A DNA stretch of 64,000 nucleotides from Bradyrhizobium sp. CCGB12 (GTDB lineage: Bacteria > Pseudomonadota > Alphaproteobacteria > Rhizobiales > Xanthobacteraceae). Every line of letters begins with the position of its first letter. Within the stretch, counting starts at the first letter, position 1. Below the pieces are notes generated by a model. The model was not told the DNA's origin, made no database searches, and was given only the letters and a program-made list of their open reading frames with translations. This document shows positions 42,084 through 51,261 of this stretch, in pieces. A program made the translations under genes and the position numbers. The stretch is taken from positions 6,696,001 to 6,760,000 of the forward strand of contig NZ_JANADO010000001.1 of the NCBI RefSeq assembly GCF_024199845.1. The letters are read 5' to 3'.

Positions 42084-43298
42084 TCACGCCCCCGGCAGAT
42101 CCAGGATGCGCTTGGCGACGATGCCGAGCATGACCTCGGACGTGCCGCCCTCGATCGAGTTCGCCTTTGTGCGCAGCCAGGCGCGCGGGCGGGCGCCTTG
42201 CTTGGAGCGCTCGCTCTCCCATTCCAGTGCATCGATACCGCCGGCCGACATCAGGATCTCGTAGCGGCGCTTGTTGAGCTCGGTGCCGTAATATTTCATC
42301 GCCGACGAGAACGCCGGGTGCGCCTGCCCTGCCTTGGCGAGATCGACCGCACGCTCGGCGCAGGCCGCGAGCGCGGCTTCGTCGACGTCGAAGCCGGCGA
42401 TCTCGGCACGCAGCATGGAATCATCGAGCCGCCCCTGCGCATCGGTGCCGACGGAATCGGCGGCGATCTGGCCGAGCGGACGGCCGACGCCGCGCTCTCC
42501 CATGCCTGATATCATCGCGCGCTCATGCTGGAGCAGGTATTTCGCGACGTCCCAGCCGCGATTGACGGTGCCGACCACATGCGACTTCGGCACGCGGACG
42601 CCGTCGAAGAAGGTCTCGCAGAACGGCGAATAGCCGGAGATCAGCAGGATCGGCTTGGTCGAGACGCCCTTGGAAGCCATGTCGAACAGGATGAAGCTGA
42701 TGCCGTCATGCTTCTTCGCAGCCGGATCGGTGCGCACGAGGCAAAAGATCCAGTCGGCGTAGTTGGCGTAGGACGTCCAGATCTTCGATCCCGTGATGAT
42801 GAAATCATCGCCATCGCCCTCGGCCCGAGTCTGGAGTGAGGCAAGATCGGAGCCGGCGTTCGGCTCGGAGTAACCCTGGCACCAGCGGATCAGGCCCGCG
42901 GCGATCTTCGGCAGGTGCTCCTTCTTCTGGGCCTCGTTGCCGTATTTCAGCAGCGCCGGCCCGAGCATCCAGATGCCAAAACTCGACAGCGGCGGGCGCG
43001 CGCCCATTTTTGCCATTTCGGCGCGCAGCACCTTGTGCTCGGCCGCGCTCAAGCCGCCGCCGCCATACTCCTTTGGCCAGTCCGGCACGGTCCATCCCTT
43101 GTCGCGCATGCGCTCGAACCAGATGCGCTGCGGCTCGGACGAGAGCTTTGTATTACGTCCGCCCCAGAACACGTCGGCATCGGACGTCGCGGGCTTGCGC
43201 ATTTCCGGCGGGCAATTGGCCTCCAGCCAGGCGCGCGTCTCGCCACGGAATGTGTCGAGATCGGCGGTTTCAGAATCTGTGGACTTGGAGTCGCTCAT
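42084..43298 (-). CDS. acyl-CoA dehydrogenase, second of a pair
   Basis: Acyl-CoA dehydrogenase of 404 residues. The active-site and flavin segments WCQGYSEPNAGSDLASLQT, ITGSKIWTSYANYADW and NSIEGGTSEVMLGIVAKRI are well conserved, including the C-terminal Glu-Gly-Gly-Thr-Ser-Glu block. ATG at 43298 has GGAA 6 nt upstream; the longer frame from 43313 is less likely. First gene of a two-gene operon with the shorter dehydrogenase. The pair, plus the divergent AhpD-fold gene, suggests beta-oxidation of an aromatic or alicyclic acyl-CoA. Confidence 0.88.
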   Translation of the reverse strand: MSDSKSTDSETADLDTFRGETRAWLEANCPPEMRKPATSDADVFWGGRNTKLSSEPQRIWFERMRDKGWTVPDWPKEYGGGGLSAAEHKVLRAEMAKMGARPPLSSFGIWMLGPALLKYGNEAQKKEHLPKIAAGLIRWCQGYSEPNAGSDLASLQTRAEGDGDDFIITGSKIWTSYANYADWIFCLVRTDPAAKKHDGISFILFDMASKGVSTKPILLISGYSPFCETFFDGVRVPKSHVVGTVNRGWDVAKYLLQHERAMISGMGERGVGRPLGQIAADSVGTDAQGRLDDSMLRAEIAGFDVDEAALAACAERAVDLAKAGQAHPAFSSAMKYYGTELNKRRYEILMSAGGIDALEWESERSKQGARPRAWLRTKANSIEGGTSEVMLGIVAKRILDLPGA

Positions 43299-43434
43299 GG
43301 TCGTTTCCATCAATCAAAATCGACTTGTTGGGCGCGACTCTGGGCCATCGCATCGTGGAATTCAACCACTTCCATGTCGCGCATCGGCTATAGTCGCCGG
43401 CACGGCGGTGCTTGAAAACAAAGAGGAAACGACA

Positions 43435-43980
43435 ATGCGCCTGAAACTTCTTTCGCCTGGCGAAATGAACGAGAGCCAACGGCAGACCTATGACGAGTCG
43501 ATTGCCGGCAAGCGCGGCAAGCCGCCGGCGCCGATGATGGCCTGGCTCAACAGCCCCGACATGGCCCGTCACGCCACGCGGCTCGGTGAAGTGCTGCGTT
43601 ACGACACGATCTTCCCGGCCAAGCTTTCTGAGATCGCGATCCTGGTGACGGCGCGGCACTGGACCGCGCATTACGAATGGTATGCGCATAAGCGCCTCGC
43701 GCTTGCCGGCGGCATGAAGCCTGACATCATCGACGCGATCCGCGACCGCCGTACGCCCGAGTTCGACGACCCCAGGGGAAAGATGATCTACGACGTAGCG
43801 AAATCGCTGCACGAAGGCCAGGGCGTCGAGAAGGGGCTCTATGACGAGGCGGTCAAGCTGCTCGGCGAGCGCGGCGTCGTCGAAGTGATCGGGCTGTGCG
43901 GGTACTACACGATGGTATCGATGACGCTGAACACGTTCGAGTTCGAGCTGCCCGAGGGCGAGGTGCGGGAGCTCGCCTAG
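43435..43980 (+). CDS. carboxymuconolactone decarboxylase/AhpD-fold protein
   Basis: Protein of 181 residues with the AhpD fold (ILVTARHWTAHYEWYAHKRLAL). It has no CxxC, so it is not an AhpD-like peroxidase partner and is nearer to the carboxymuconolactone decarboxylase branch. AGAGG 7 nt before the ATG. Divergent from the acyl-CoA dehydrogenase operon. Substrate unknown. Confidence 0.82.
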   Translation: MRLKLLSPGEMNESQRQTYDESIAGKRGKPPAPMMAWLNSPDMARHATRLGEVLRYDTIFPAKLSEIAILVTARHWTAHYEWYAHKRLALAGGMKPDIIDAIRDRRTPEFDDPRGKMIYDVAKSLHEGQGVEKGLYDEAVKLLGERGVVEVIGLCGYYTMVSMTLNTFEFELPEGEVRELA

Positions 43981-44069
43981 TTTCCGATCCGGAAACGATG
44001 GGTTTCGGGATCGGCAATAGCACTGTCCCGAGACCGGCCTTATGTGGAGTTGACCAACGGAGCAGCCAC

Positions 44070-44564
44070 ATGTCGCAAAGCCCAGCCGTCGCCGCCGGCA
44101 CCCGGATCGGCCACGTCCACCTCAAGGTCGCCGATCTCGATCAGGCTCTCGGCTTCTATTGCGGCGTGCTCGGCTTCGAGCTGATGCAGCGGATGGGCTC
44201 TGGCGCGGCCTTCATCTCGGCCGGCGGCTATCATCATCACATCGGGCTCAACACCTGGGAAAGCAAGGGCGGCTCACCGCCGCCGCCGGGCACCACGGGC
44301 CTCTTTCACACCGCGATCCTCTATCCGACGCGGCCGGCGCTGGCGGATGCGCTGCATCGCGTGCTCACGGCCGGCATTGCGCTTGATGGCGCCAGCGATC
44401 ACGGCGTCAGCGAAGCCCTGTATTTGCGCGACCCGGATGAGAACGGCGTGGAGCTGTATTGGGACAAGCCGCGGGAGCAATGGCCGTTCGGGCCGGACGG
44501 GAAGCTGGCGATGTTCACCAGGCGGCTGGATGTTGAGGCGTTGTTGAAGCAGCGGGAGGCGTAG
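44070..44564 (+). CDS. VOC family (glyoxalase/extradiol dioxygenase-like) protein
   Basis: Protein of 164 residues with the vicinal-oxygen-chelate fold. IGHVHLKVADLDQALGFYCG supplies the first His, GGYHHHIGLNTW the second and DENGVELYWDKP the Glu, the usual 2-His-1-carboxylate metal site. The resemblance is to catechol 2,3-dioxygenase-like proteins of the CatE type. ATG at 44070 preceded by GGAG. Follows the AhpD-fold gene by 89 nt on the same strand; possible ring-cleavage or isomerase role is inferred only. Confidence 0.82.
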   Translation: MSQSPAVAAGTRIGHVHLKVADLDQALGFYCGVLGFELMQRMGSGAAFISAGGYHHHIGLNTWESKGGSPPPPGTTGLFHTAILYPTRPALADALHRVLTAGIALDGASDHGVSEALYLRDPDENGVELYWDKPREQWPFGPDGKLAMFTRRLDVEALLKQREA

Positions 44565-44579
44565 GCGCCGCTCTCGCCG

Positions 44580-44666
44580 CGTCATTGCGAGCGCAGCGAA
44601 GCAATCCAGAATCGTTCCGCAGAGACAGCCTGGATTGCTTCGTCGCAAGAGCTCCTCGCAATGACG
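44580..44666. repeat. family B palindromic element, variant right arm
   Basis: CGTCATTGCGAGCGCAGCGA at the left; right arm interrupted by GTCGCAAGAGCTCCTC, as in the copy at 18667-18752. Confidence 0.82.
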
Positions 44667-44703
44667 GAGTGTGTCGAGGCGATGTCGCCCCCTTGCGCAA
44701 GTG

Positions 44704-44799
44704 CCGTAGGGTGGGCAAAGCGAAGCGTGCCCACCAATTCTTGCGAGAGGTGTCGATAGATGGTGGGCACGGCGCTTTGCGCCTTTGCCCACCCTACGG
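44704..44799. repeat. family E palindromic element overlapping a gene end
   Basis: CCGTAGGGTGGGCAAAGCGA at the left and TTTGCCCACCCTACGG at the right. The TAG stop codon of the MFS gene on the minus strand (44794-44796) lies inside the right arm, in CCTACGG. Confidence 0.85.
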
Positions 44800-46032
44800 G
44801 AGCTTCGTTTTTGGCGCGCCGCGCACCATGATCAGCGCGGCCGCCATCACCTCCAACGCAATGCAGAGATAAAACGGCAGCGCGTACCCGCCGGACCAAT
44901 CGCGCAGGAAACCGACGACGCCGGGGCCGAACGCATAGGTCACCTGGTTGATCGCGGTGTTGAGGCTGATCAGCACGCCGAACAAGGCGGAATCGAATTC
45001 CTGCTGCACGATCAGCGACGGCAGCGTGATGAGGTTACCGACCGAGAAGCCGAACACTGCACAGGCCGCGATCAGCACGTAATCGTTGTGCAGATTGATG
45101 ACGACGCATAGCGCCGCGGCCTGGCTGAGGAACGACAGCGCCGAGGCGAGCCGCTGATTGAGGCGGTCGATCACCAGCGAGAACAGCACGCGACCGACCA
45201 CCGCCATCGCCGTCAGCACCGCAACCGCCACGGCCGCGCGCTCGCGGCCGATCACGGGATCGAGGAACGAGATCAGGTGCACGATGAAGCCGACCTGCGC
45301 GAACAGCACCAGCGCGAAGGCAATGGTCACCGTGAGGAAACCGACGTCGCGCAGCGCCCAGCTGCGGATCTGCGTCGACGATTGCGGCTTCGGCTTCGCT
45401 GCCGCGTGCCAGCCGTGAAGATCGGGCGGCCGGCCGACGACGAGCAGGATCACGGGGACTAGCAGCACCAGCATCGCGGCTGATGTCGCGAACATCGCGT
45501 TTCCGAAGCCGATATGGCTGATCATCATGACCAGCAGCGGCACGCCGACGATGCCGCCGAAACTGGCGCCATTCAGCGCGAGGCTGATCGCCATGCCGCG
45601 CTTGTGGTCGAACCACAGGCTGATCGTGTTGGTGATCATGGCAAGACTGGTGCCGGCCCAGCCGAAGGCGAGCACGGCATTGGCGAGATAAAGCTGCCAG
45701 GGCTCGCGGACCGCGCCGATCGCGACTGCGGCGGATGCCATCGCCAGCGTGCCGGCTATCAGACAGATGCGCGGGCCGTATTTGCGGACGGCTTCGCCGA
45801 CGAAGACGACGAGCAACGCGCCGAACAGATAGAAGAACGTGGTGCCAGCGGAGATCAGCGAGGCCGGCCAGCCCCGCGCGCGCTGGAGCTCGGCGACATA
45901 GACGCTCTGGCCGTAGAAGCCGAGCCCCCAGCCGAAGGTGGCGAGCAGGAAGCAGACGGCGACGATGCGCCAGCCTTCGTAGCGGAGGGAGGCTTCGTCG
46001 ATTGGAGAAGCAGGCCGGGGATTGTCGAGCAT
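44794..46032 (-). CDS. MFS transporter (OxlT/MCT-like)
   Basis: Inner-membrane carrier of 412 residues with 12 predicted helices and a central cytoplasmic loop (about 190-220, PPDLHGWHAAAKPKPQSS). GWGLGFYGQSVYVAELQRARGW and the helix 5-6 segment ISLALNGASFGGIVGVPLL recall organic-anion carriers of the oxalate/formate and monocarboxylate type. ATG at 46032 has GGAG 7 nt upstream; the upstream extension lies in a family C repeat. Substrate unknown. Confidence 0.82.
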   Translation of the reverse strand: MLDNPRPASPIDEASLRYEGWRIVAVCFLLATFGWGLGFYGQSVYVAELQRARGWPASLISAGTTFFYLFGALLVVFVGEAVRKYGPRICLIAGTLAMASAAVAIGAVREPWQLYLANAVLAFGWAGTSLAMITNTISLWFDHKRGMAISLALNGASFGGIVGVPLLVMMISHIGFGNAMFATSAAMLVLLVPVILLVVGRPPDLHGWHAAAKPKPQSSTQIRSWALRDVGFLTVTIAFALVLFAQVGFIVHLISFLDPVIGRERAAVAVAVLTAMAVVGRVLFSLVIDRLNQRLASALSFLSQAAALCVVINLHNDYVLIAACAVFGFSVGNLITLPSLIVQQEFDSALFGVLISLNTAINQVTYAFGPGVVGFLRDWSGGYALPFYLCIALEVMAAALIMVRGAPKTKLP

Positions 46033-46047
46033 TTGTTTGCTCCTCAC

Positions 46048-46127
46048 CGTCATTCCGGGGCGATGCGAAGCATCGAACCCGGAATCTCGAGATTCCGGGT
46101 TCACCCTTCGGGTGCCCCGGAATGACG
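46048..46127. repeat. family C 80-bp palindromic element
   Basis: CGTCATTCCGGGGCGATGCG at the left, CCCGGAATCTCGAGATTCCGGG at the centre and GTGCCCCGGAATGACG at the right. Just upstream of the MFS gene start. Confidence 0.85.
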
Positions 46128-46254
46128 GCAAAAATTGAAGGACGTTGATGGCCTGATGAGCCGATTCATGACGAGCATCATGTAACAATTGCCCTTCCGA
46201 AAATCACTTCGACCGGGATCGAAGTATCAACGTTGCTGACAGCCTCCTGCCAAC

Positions 46255-47502
46255 TCAGATCGCATCCGGGAACTCGCCCATCACCGCGTCCAGACGCGCC
46301 TTGCGGCGGCGCGCCCAGGACGCCAGCGAAAGCACGGCAAGGCCGAGCACGACAGGCGGGAACACCACCATGTTCACCGCGGACCAGCCGTAACTGGCGA
46401 GCAGCTGGCCGGAGGAGAACGAGCCGATCGCCATCATGCCGAACACCAGGAAATCGTTGAAGGCCTGGACCTTATTGCGCTCCTGCGGACGGTGCGTCTC
46501 GAGCACCAGCGCGGAGGCGCCGATGAAGGAGAAATTCCACCCGACACCGAGCACGATCAGCGTCGCCCAGAAATGCATCGCAGTGATCCCGGAAAGACCG
46601 ATGCCGGCGGCGCCTGCCTCCAGCAGCAGGCCGGCCGCGACCACCTTCGGGGCACCGAAGCGCGCGATCAGCGCACCCGTGAAGAAGCTCGGTCCGTACA
46701 TGGCGACGATGTGCCATTGAATGCCGAAATTGGAATCGGACACACTGAGCCCGCACATCTTCATGGCGAGCGGCGCCGAGGTCATCACCAAATTCATCAT
46801 GGGATAGGAGATGACGCCGCACAAGGCGGCCGCGATGAAGCGCGGCTGGGTCACGATGTCGAGCAGCGGCCGTCCGCCATGCAGATCGGCCGGTGCGGGC
46901 TTAGGCATGTCGACGCCGGCGACGATGCCCATCGCGACCAGCGCCACGGCAGCCTGCACCAGGAAGCTGAAGGCGAACAGATGGGGCTGCCAGACGTCCA
47001 TGGTCCATTGCACGAGCTGCGGACCGAGCACGCCGGCGAACACGCCGCCCGCCATCACCCAGGACACCGCCTTGGGCCGGTAGGCCGCGCTGGCGCCGTC
47101 GGCGGCGGCGAAGCGATAGGATTGCGCCACCGCGCCGTAGAGACCGCCGAGGAAGGTCGCGATGCAGAACAGCGCGAACGAGGCGTGCAGGATCGCGAAC
47201 GAGCCCAGCAGACCGGTGAGCGCGCCGAGGCCCGTGCCGATGACGAAGCCGGCACGGCGACCGAAGCGGCGCGAGATCGCGCCGGTCGGCAAGGTGCCGG
47301 CGGCGAGCCCCAGCACATACATCGACAGCGGCACGGTTGCGAGCGACATATCCGGTGCGAGCGTCGCGCCGACGATCGAGCCGGTGGCGAAGATCACCGC
47401 CGAATTGGCGCCGGTCAGCGCCTGCGCGGCGGCAAGGCGCACCACATTGGCACGCACGCGCGCGTCGTCGGCGATTTCGGCGGTGGAAGTCACGTCCAGC
47501 AT
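46255..47502 (-). CDS. MFS transporter, drug/sugar-porter-like
   Basis: Carrier of 415 residues with 12 predicted helices. The loop 2-3 motif is GAISRRFGRRAGF, the typical MFS motif A variant. GVGWNFSFIGASALV and PQERNKVQAFNDFLVFGMMA lie in the second half. Many small residues in helices and no large extra domains. GGCGGAAA lies before the ATG. Second of two unrelated MFS genes in tandem. Substrate unknown. Confidence 0.82.
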   Translation of the reverse strand: MLDVTSTAEIADDARVRANVVRLAAAQALTGANSAVIFATGSIVGATLAPDMSLATVPLSMYVLGLAAGTLPTGAISRRFGRRAGFVIGTGLGALTGLLGSFAILHASFALFCIATFLGGLYGAVAQSYRFAAADGASAAYRPKAVSWVMAGGVFAGVLGPQLVQWTMDVWQPHLFAFSFLVQAAVALVAMGIVAGVDMPKPAPADLHGGRPLLDIVTQPRFIAAALCGVISYPMMNLVMTSAPLAMKMCGLSVSDSNFGIQWHIVAMYGPSFFTGALIARFGAPKVVAAGLLLEAGAAGIGLSGITAMHFWATLIVLGVGWNFSFIGASALVLETHRPQERNKVQAFNDFLVFGMMAIGSFSSGQLLASYGWSAVNMVVFPPVVLGLAVLSLASWARRRKARLDAVMGEFPDAI

Positions 47503-47699
47503 TGATATTTCCGCCCCAGGGGGCTCAAGGAGCTCTGTTGATTCCCGGCACTATGGAGGGGCGCTGGAGGGCGGACAACCGGCGCAAACGGACGCGGGCC
47601 ATGTCTCTGACGCAATCGGGCGGATGATAGCGGGCCGCACGCTTGACGGCTTGCGCTCGATCAAATCCTATCCGCCGCGATCTTCCCGGAGTTTCGCTC

Positions 47700-49769
47700 A
47701 TGACCGTCGACGACAGGCCTACGCTCAGCGCTCCCGACGACGATCCCTGGCTCTGGCTGGAAGAGATCGAAGGCACGCAGGCACTCGATTTCGTCGAGCG
47801 GCAGAATCAACTGACACTCACGGCGTTCGGCGGGAAAGCCTTCGAGCACGACCGCGACATCCTCGCGGCGATCTACGACCGTCCCGACAACATTCCCTAT
47901 GTCGGCCGGCGCGACGAGCATCTCTACAATCTCTGGAAGGACGCCAACAATCCGCGCGGACTGTGGCGGCGAACCACGCTGGAGGAGTTTCGCAAGCCCG
48001 CGCCGACCTGGGAGACCGTACTCGACATCGACCAACTCGCGGCCGACGAGGGCGAGGACTGGCTCCTGAGCTGGATCGGCTCGAGCCCGGCCCATCAGCG
48101 CGTCATCTTGAGTCTGTCGCGCGGCGGCAGCGATGCCGCGACCATGCGCGAGTTCGACATCGGCACGAAGAGCTTTATCGCAGATGGCTTTGTCCTGCCG
48201 GAAGCCAAGGGCAGCGTCGACTGGCTGGATGCGGATACGCTGATGCTCTCCAGCGCCTATGGCGCGGACATGGCGACAACATCCGGTTATGCAAGAACGA
48301 TCCGCCTGTGGCGACGGGGCGAGCCGGTCGAGCAGGCGCAGGTGATCTTCGAGACTACACCCGACCGGATGCGGGTCTATTGCGGCGTCGATGACACCGG
48401 CGCGGCACCGCGCGCCTGGATCGTCGATCAGCTCGACTTCTTCAATTTCGCGATCTGGCTTCGCGACGCGGCCGGCGCGCTCACGAAACTCGATCTGCCG
48501 ACCGACGTCTGGATGCAGGCGCACGGCGACTGGTTCGCGATGAAGCTGAGACAGCCATGGACCGTTGCGGGACGAAGTTTCGAGGCGGACAGCGTGCTCG
48601 GCATCTCGCTCTCGGCGTTCCTCGCAGGCGCGCGCGATTTCACCGTGTTGTTCGAGCCGGGCCCGCGGCGCGCGCTGCAAGGCCTGTTCTGGACGGCTGG
48701 CAAGCTGGTGCTTCCGATCCTCGACGAGCTCCGGCCGATCCATGAAATCTGCACGCCGTCGCAGGCCGGCTGGACGCGCGAGACGTTGCGGGGGCTCCCC
48801 GATATCGGCGTGGTCGACGTCTGGCGCCTCGATCACCACGAGTCCGGAAGCAACGGCGATCTGCTTGCCAATGTACAGGATCCGCTCACACCGCCGTCGC
48901 TCCTGTTGATCGAACGAGGCGTCGCAAGCCCGACCGTGCTGAAGCAGGCGCCAAAGACATTCACCGCTGACGGCCTCGTGGTGACGCAGCATGAGGCGGT
49001 CTCTGTTGACGGCGAGCGCATTCCCTATGTCCAGACCGGCCCTGCCGGCGAGACCGGCGACGCGCCGGTCTACATGAGCGCCTATGGCGGCTTCGCCCAT
49101 TCGGTGAAGCCGTATTACAATTCCTCGCTCGGCAAGCTGTGGCTGGAGCGCGGCGGCACGACGGTGCAGGCCAATTTGCGCGGCGGCGGCGAGTTCGGCA
49201 CGCGCTGGCACGATGCCGGCCGGCTCGCCGGCAAGAAGCTGTCGCACGACGATTTCGCCGCGGTCGCGGCCGATCTCGTCCGCCGCGGCGTGACGAGCGC
49301 AAAACGCATTGCCGCACAGGGTGGATCGAACGGCGGCATCCTGATCACCAATATGCTGGTGCGATATCCCGAGCGGTTCGGCGCGCTGTTCTGCACCATC
49401 CCGCTGATCGACATGCGCCGCTACACAAAACTGCTCGCGGGCGCGAGCTGGATGGCGGAATATGGCGACCCCGACAAGCCCGAGGAATGGGAATGGCTGA
49501 AGACCTACTCGGCCTACCACAATGTCAGGGATGGCCAGTCCTATCCGCCGATCCTGATCGCCACCACGCGGCGCGACGACCGCGTTCATCCCGGCCACGC
49601 GCGCAAGATGGCCGCAAAGCTCCAGGCGATGGGCTATGAGGCCTGGTTCTACGAGCCGGCGGCTGGCGGCCACGGCTACGGCAAGGACAACAAGGAGCGC
49701 GCCGGCTTCGAGGTGCTGGGCTTCCGGTTCCTGAAGGACAGGATCGGGTGGAGGGATGGCGAAGCGTGA
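47700..49769 (+). CDS. prolyl oligopeptidase family serine peptidase (S9)
   Basis: Enzyme of 689 residues. The N-terminal beta-propeller (about 60-410) begins after DDPWLWLEEIEGTQAL and is followed by an alpha/beta hydrolase domain. The nucleophile is in AAQGGSNGGIL (GGSNGG, Ser at about 540). The acid is in TTRRDDRVHPGHA and the His in GGHGYGKDN. SAYGGFAHSVKPYYNSS gives the oxyanion region. No signal peptide, so cytoplasmic. The start at 47700 follows CCGGAG; the longer frame from 47643 is unlikely. Degrades Pro-containing peptides or related substrates. Confidence 0.9.
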   Translation: MTVDDRPTLSAPDDDPWLWLEEIEGTQALDFVERQNQLTLTAFGGKAFEHDRDILAAIYDRPDNIPYVGRRDEHLYNLWKDANNPRGLWRRTTLEEFRKPAPTWETVLDIDQLAADEGEDWLLSWIGSSPAHQRVILSLSRGGSDAATMREFDIGTKSFIADGFVLPEAKGSVDWLDADTLMLSSAYGADMATTSGYARTIRLWRRGEPVEQAQVIFETTPDRMRVYCGVDDTGAAPRAWIVDQLDFFNFAIWLRDAAGALTKLDLPTDVWMQAHGDWFAMKLRQPWTVAGRSFEADSVLGISLSAFLAGARDFTVLFEPGPRRALQGLFWTAGKLVLPILDELRPIHEICTPSQAGWTRETLRGLPDIGVVDVWRLDHHESGSNGDLLANVQDPLTPPSLLLIERGVASPTVLKQAPKTFTADGLVVTQHEAVSVDGERIPYVQTGPAGETGDAPVYMSAYGGFAHSVKPYYNSSLGKLWLERGGTTVQANLRGGGEFGTRWHDAGRLAGKKLSHDDFAAVAADLVRRGVTSAKRIAAQGGSNGGILITNMLVRYPERFGALFCTIPLIDMRRYTKLLAGASWMAEYGDPDKPEEWEWLKTYSAYHNVRDGQSYPPILIATTRRDDRVHPGHARKMAAKLQAMGYEAWFYEPAAGGHGYGKDNKERAGFEVLGFRFLKDRIGWRDGEA

Positions 49770-49806
49770 GGTGTCTTGACAAGGTGCTGGCCACCAGCGG
49801 TTCTTG

Positions 49807-49933
49807 CCTCTCCCGCTTGCGGGAGAGGCCGACGCGCTCGAAGAGCGCGGCGGGTGAGGGCTTTCTCCTCTTGGGGGTTCTCGAGTGCGGATACACCCTC
49901 TCCCCAGCCCGCCCCCGCAGGCGGGGGAGGGAG
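49807..49933. repeat. family A palindromic element
   Basis: CCTCTCCCGCTTGCGGGAGA at the left, GGGTGAGGGCTTTCTCC in the middle and CCCCCGCAGGCGGGGGAGGG at the right. Between convergent genes. Confidence 0.85.
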
Positions 49934-49950
49934 CGCACCGCCATCGCGGC

Positions 49951-50622
49951 TTAGCGCGAAAACACCAGCGTCAGATTGTTCGCGGGCATGTCGATCATAT
50001 CGACCAACCGAAGGTCTGCGCCTTGCGCCAGCGCCTCGACGTCGCCGATGTCACGCACGCCCCAGTCCGGATTGCCTTCGCGCAATGACGTGTCGAACAC
50101 GGCGTTGCTGAGCGCAGTGTGCTTGCCGCCGCGCTTGAACGGGCCGTAGAGGAACAGCTTGCCGTCAGCACGCAAATAGCGGCCGGCGCCTGCGAACAGG
50201 CCTTCGGCCACGTTCCATGGCGCGATGTGAATGACGTTGGCACAGAACACGGCGGCGAGGCTCGTAGGCCCCTGCCCGCTTCGCATCTCCGGACACCAGT
50301 CGGGATCGGTCAGATCGATCCGGAGGGGGCTGCGAACATTGGGCAAGCCCGCATGGAGGCGCCAGGCCTCGATGCTCCTCAGATGGCGCTGGTTGAGGTC
50401 GCTCGGCCACCAAATCAGGCCGGGCGTGTGACGGGCAAAATGAACCACATGCTGCCCGGTTCCACTGCCGAGCTCGACCACATCCCCGGTCGCGCCAACA
50501 AGATGTTTTTCCAGCGCCTCCCAGATCGGCTCGTAGTTGCGATGGAATGCCGGCGCATCGAGCCGCCCATCGGGCTCGACCCGTCCGCCGTCCCTGCCAA
50601 ATTCGACGACATATTCAGCCAA
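49951..50622 (-). CDS. DUF938 family SAM-dependent methyltransferase-like protein
   Basis: Protein of 223 residues with a Rossmann methyltransferase core. Motif I is VVELGSGTGQHVVHFA, with the acidic loop WPSDLNQRHL following. FCANVIHIAPWNVAEGLFAGA and LYGPFKRGGKHTALSNAVFD are characteristic of DUF938. Substrate unknown. Divergent from the sox cluster; the intergenic 50623-50849 must hold both promoters. Confidence 0.85.
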   Translation of the reverse strand: MAEYVVEFGRDGGRVEPDGRLDAPAFHRNYEPIWEALEKHLVGATGDVVELGSGTGQHVVHFARHTPGLIWWPSDLNQRHLRSIEAWRLHAGLPNVRSPLRIDLTDPDWCPEMRSGQGPTSLAAVFCANVIHIAPWNVAEGLFAGAGRYLRADGKLFLYGPFKRGGKHTALSNAVFDTSLREGNPDWGVRDIGDVEALAQGADLRLVDMIDMPANNLTLVFSR

Positions 50623-50849
50623 GTGAGGTCCCCTTGAAAAAACGAGAACGCGTTGAAAACAGAATGGGCGCTCAAACGCCCTGGAAACAGCCGGCCCGCG
50701 CCCATTGCCTTTCTTCTTGGGGCCAAATCACCCGAACAAATAAGCTCATGAGTTGCAATGCGGAAGATATTAACTCCATTTTGCCCCGTGCATAGTCTCG
50801 ATTGTCAGGCGATGCCCTTTATGCTTTGGAACGCCTCAATTTCGCGATC

Positions 50850-51236
50850 GTGACCATCGCCATAACGCCTCGGAATGACGCCTTGAACGCCTTGTCCCGG
50901 ACGCCCGTCCTGTTCCTCCTGCTGGCCATCGCCGCCGGCCTCGCCAGCCCGGCGCGGGCACAGTCCGCCGTGACCGACGGCCGGAAGCTCGCTTTCGACC
51001 GCGGCAAGGGCAATTGCCTGACCTGCCACGTCATTGCGGGCGGCGACCTGCCGGGAACGATCGGGCCGGAACTGAAGGACATCAAGGCCAGATATCCCGA
51101 CCGCAACGAGCTGGCCGCGATCATCTTCGACGAGACCAAGCGCAATCCGCAGACCATGATGCCGCCGTTCGGCCGGAACCGGATTTTGACCGAACAGGAG
51201 ATCAGCGCGATCGTTGATTTCCTGCAAACGCTGTAA
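50850..51236 (+). CDS. soxX: SoxX, c-type cytochrome of thiosulfate oxidation
   Basis: Monoheme cytochrome c, partner of SoxA in joining thiosulfate to SoxYZ. Heme motif CLTCH in KGNCLTCHVIAGGDLPG; distal Met ligand in TMMPPFGRNRILTEQE. The segment GTIGPELKDIKARYPDR is diagnostic of SoxX. A signal peptide ends at SPARA. The start is uncertain: no ATG suits, so GTG at 50850 is given, with TTG at 50883 an alternative that leaves the signal peptide intact. First gene of soxXYZAK-B. Confidence 0.88.
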   Translation: MTIAITPRNDALNALSRTPVLFLLLAIAAGLASPARAQSAVTDGRKLAFDRGKGNCLTCHVIAGGDLPGTIGPELKDIKARYPDRNELAAIIFDETKRNPQTMMPPFGRNRILTEQEISAIVDFLQTL

Positions 51237-51261
51237 CGGCCGGCACGCCAGGAGATTTCCG

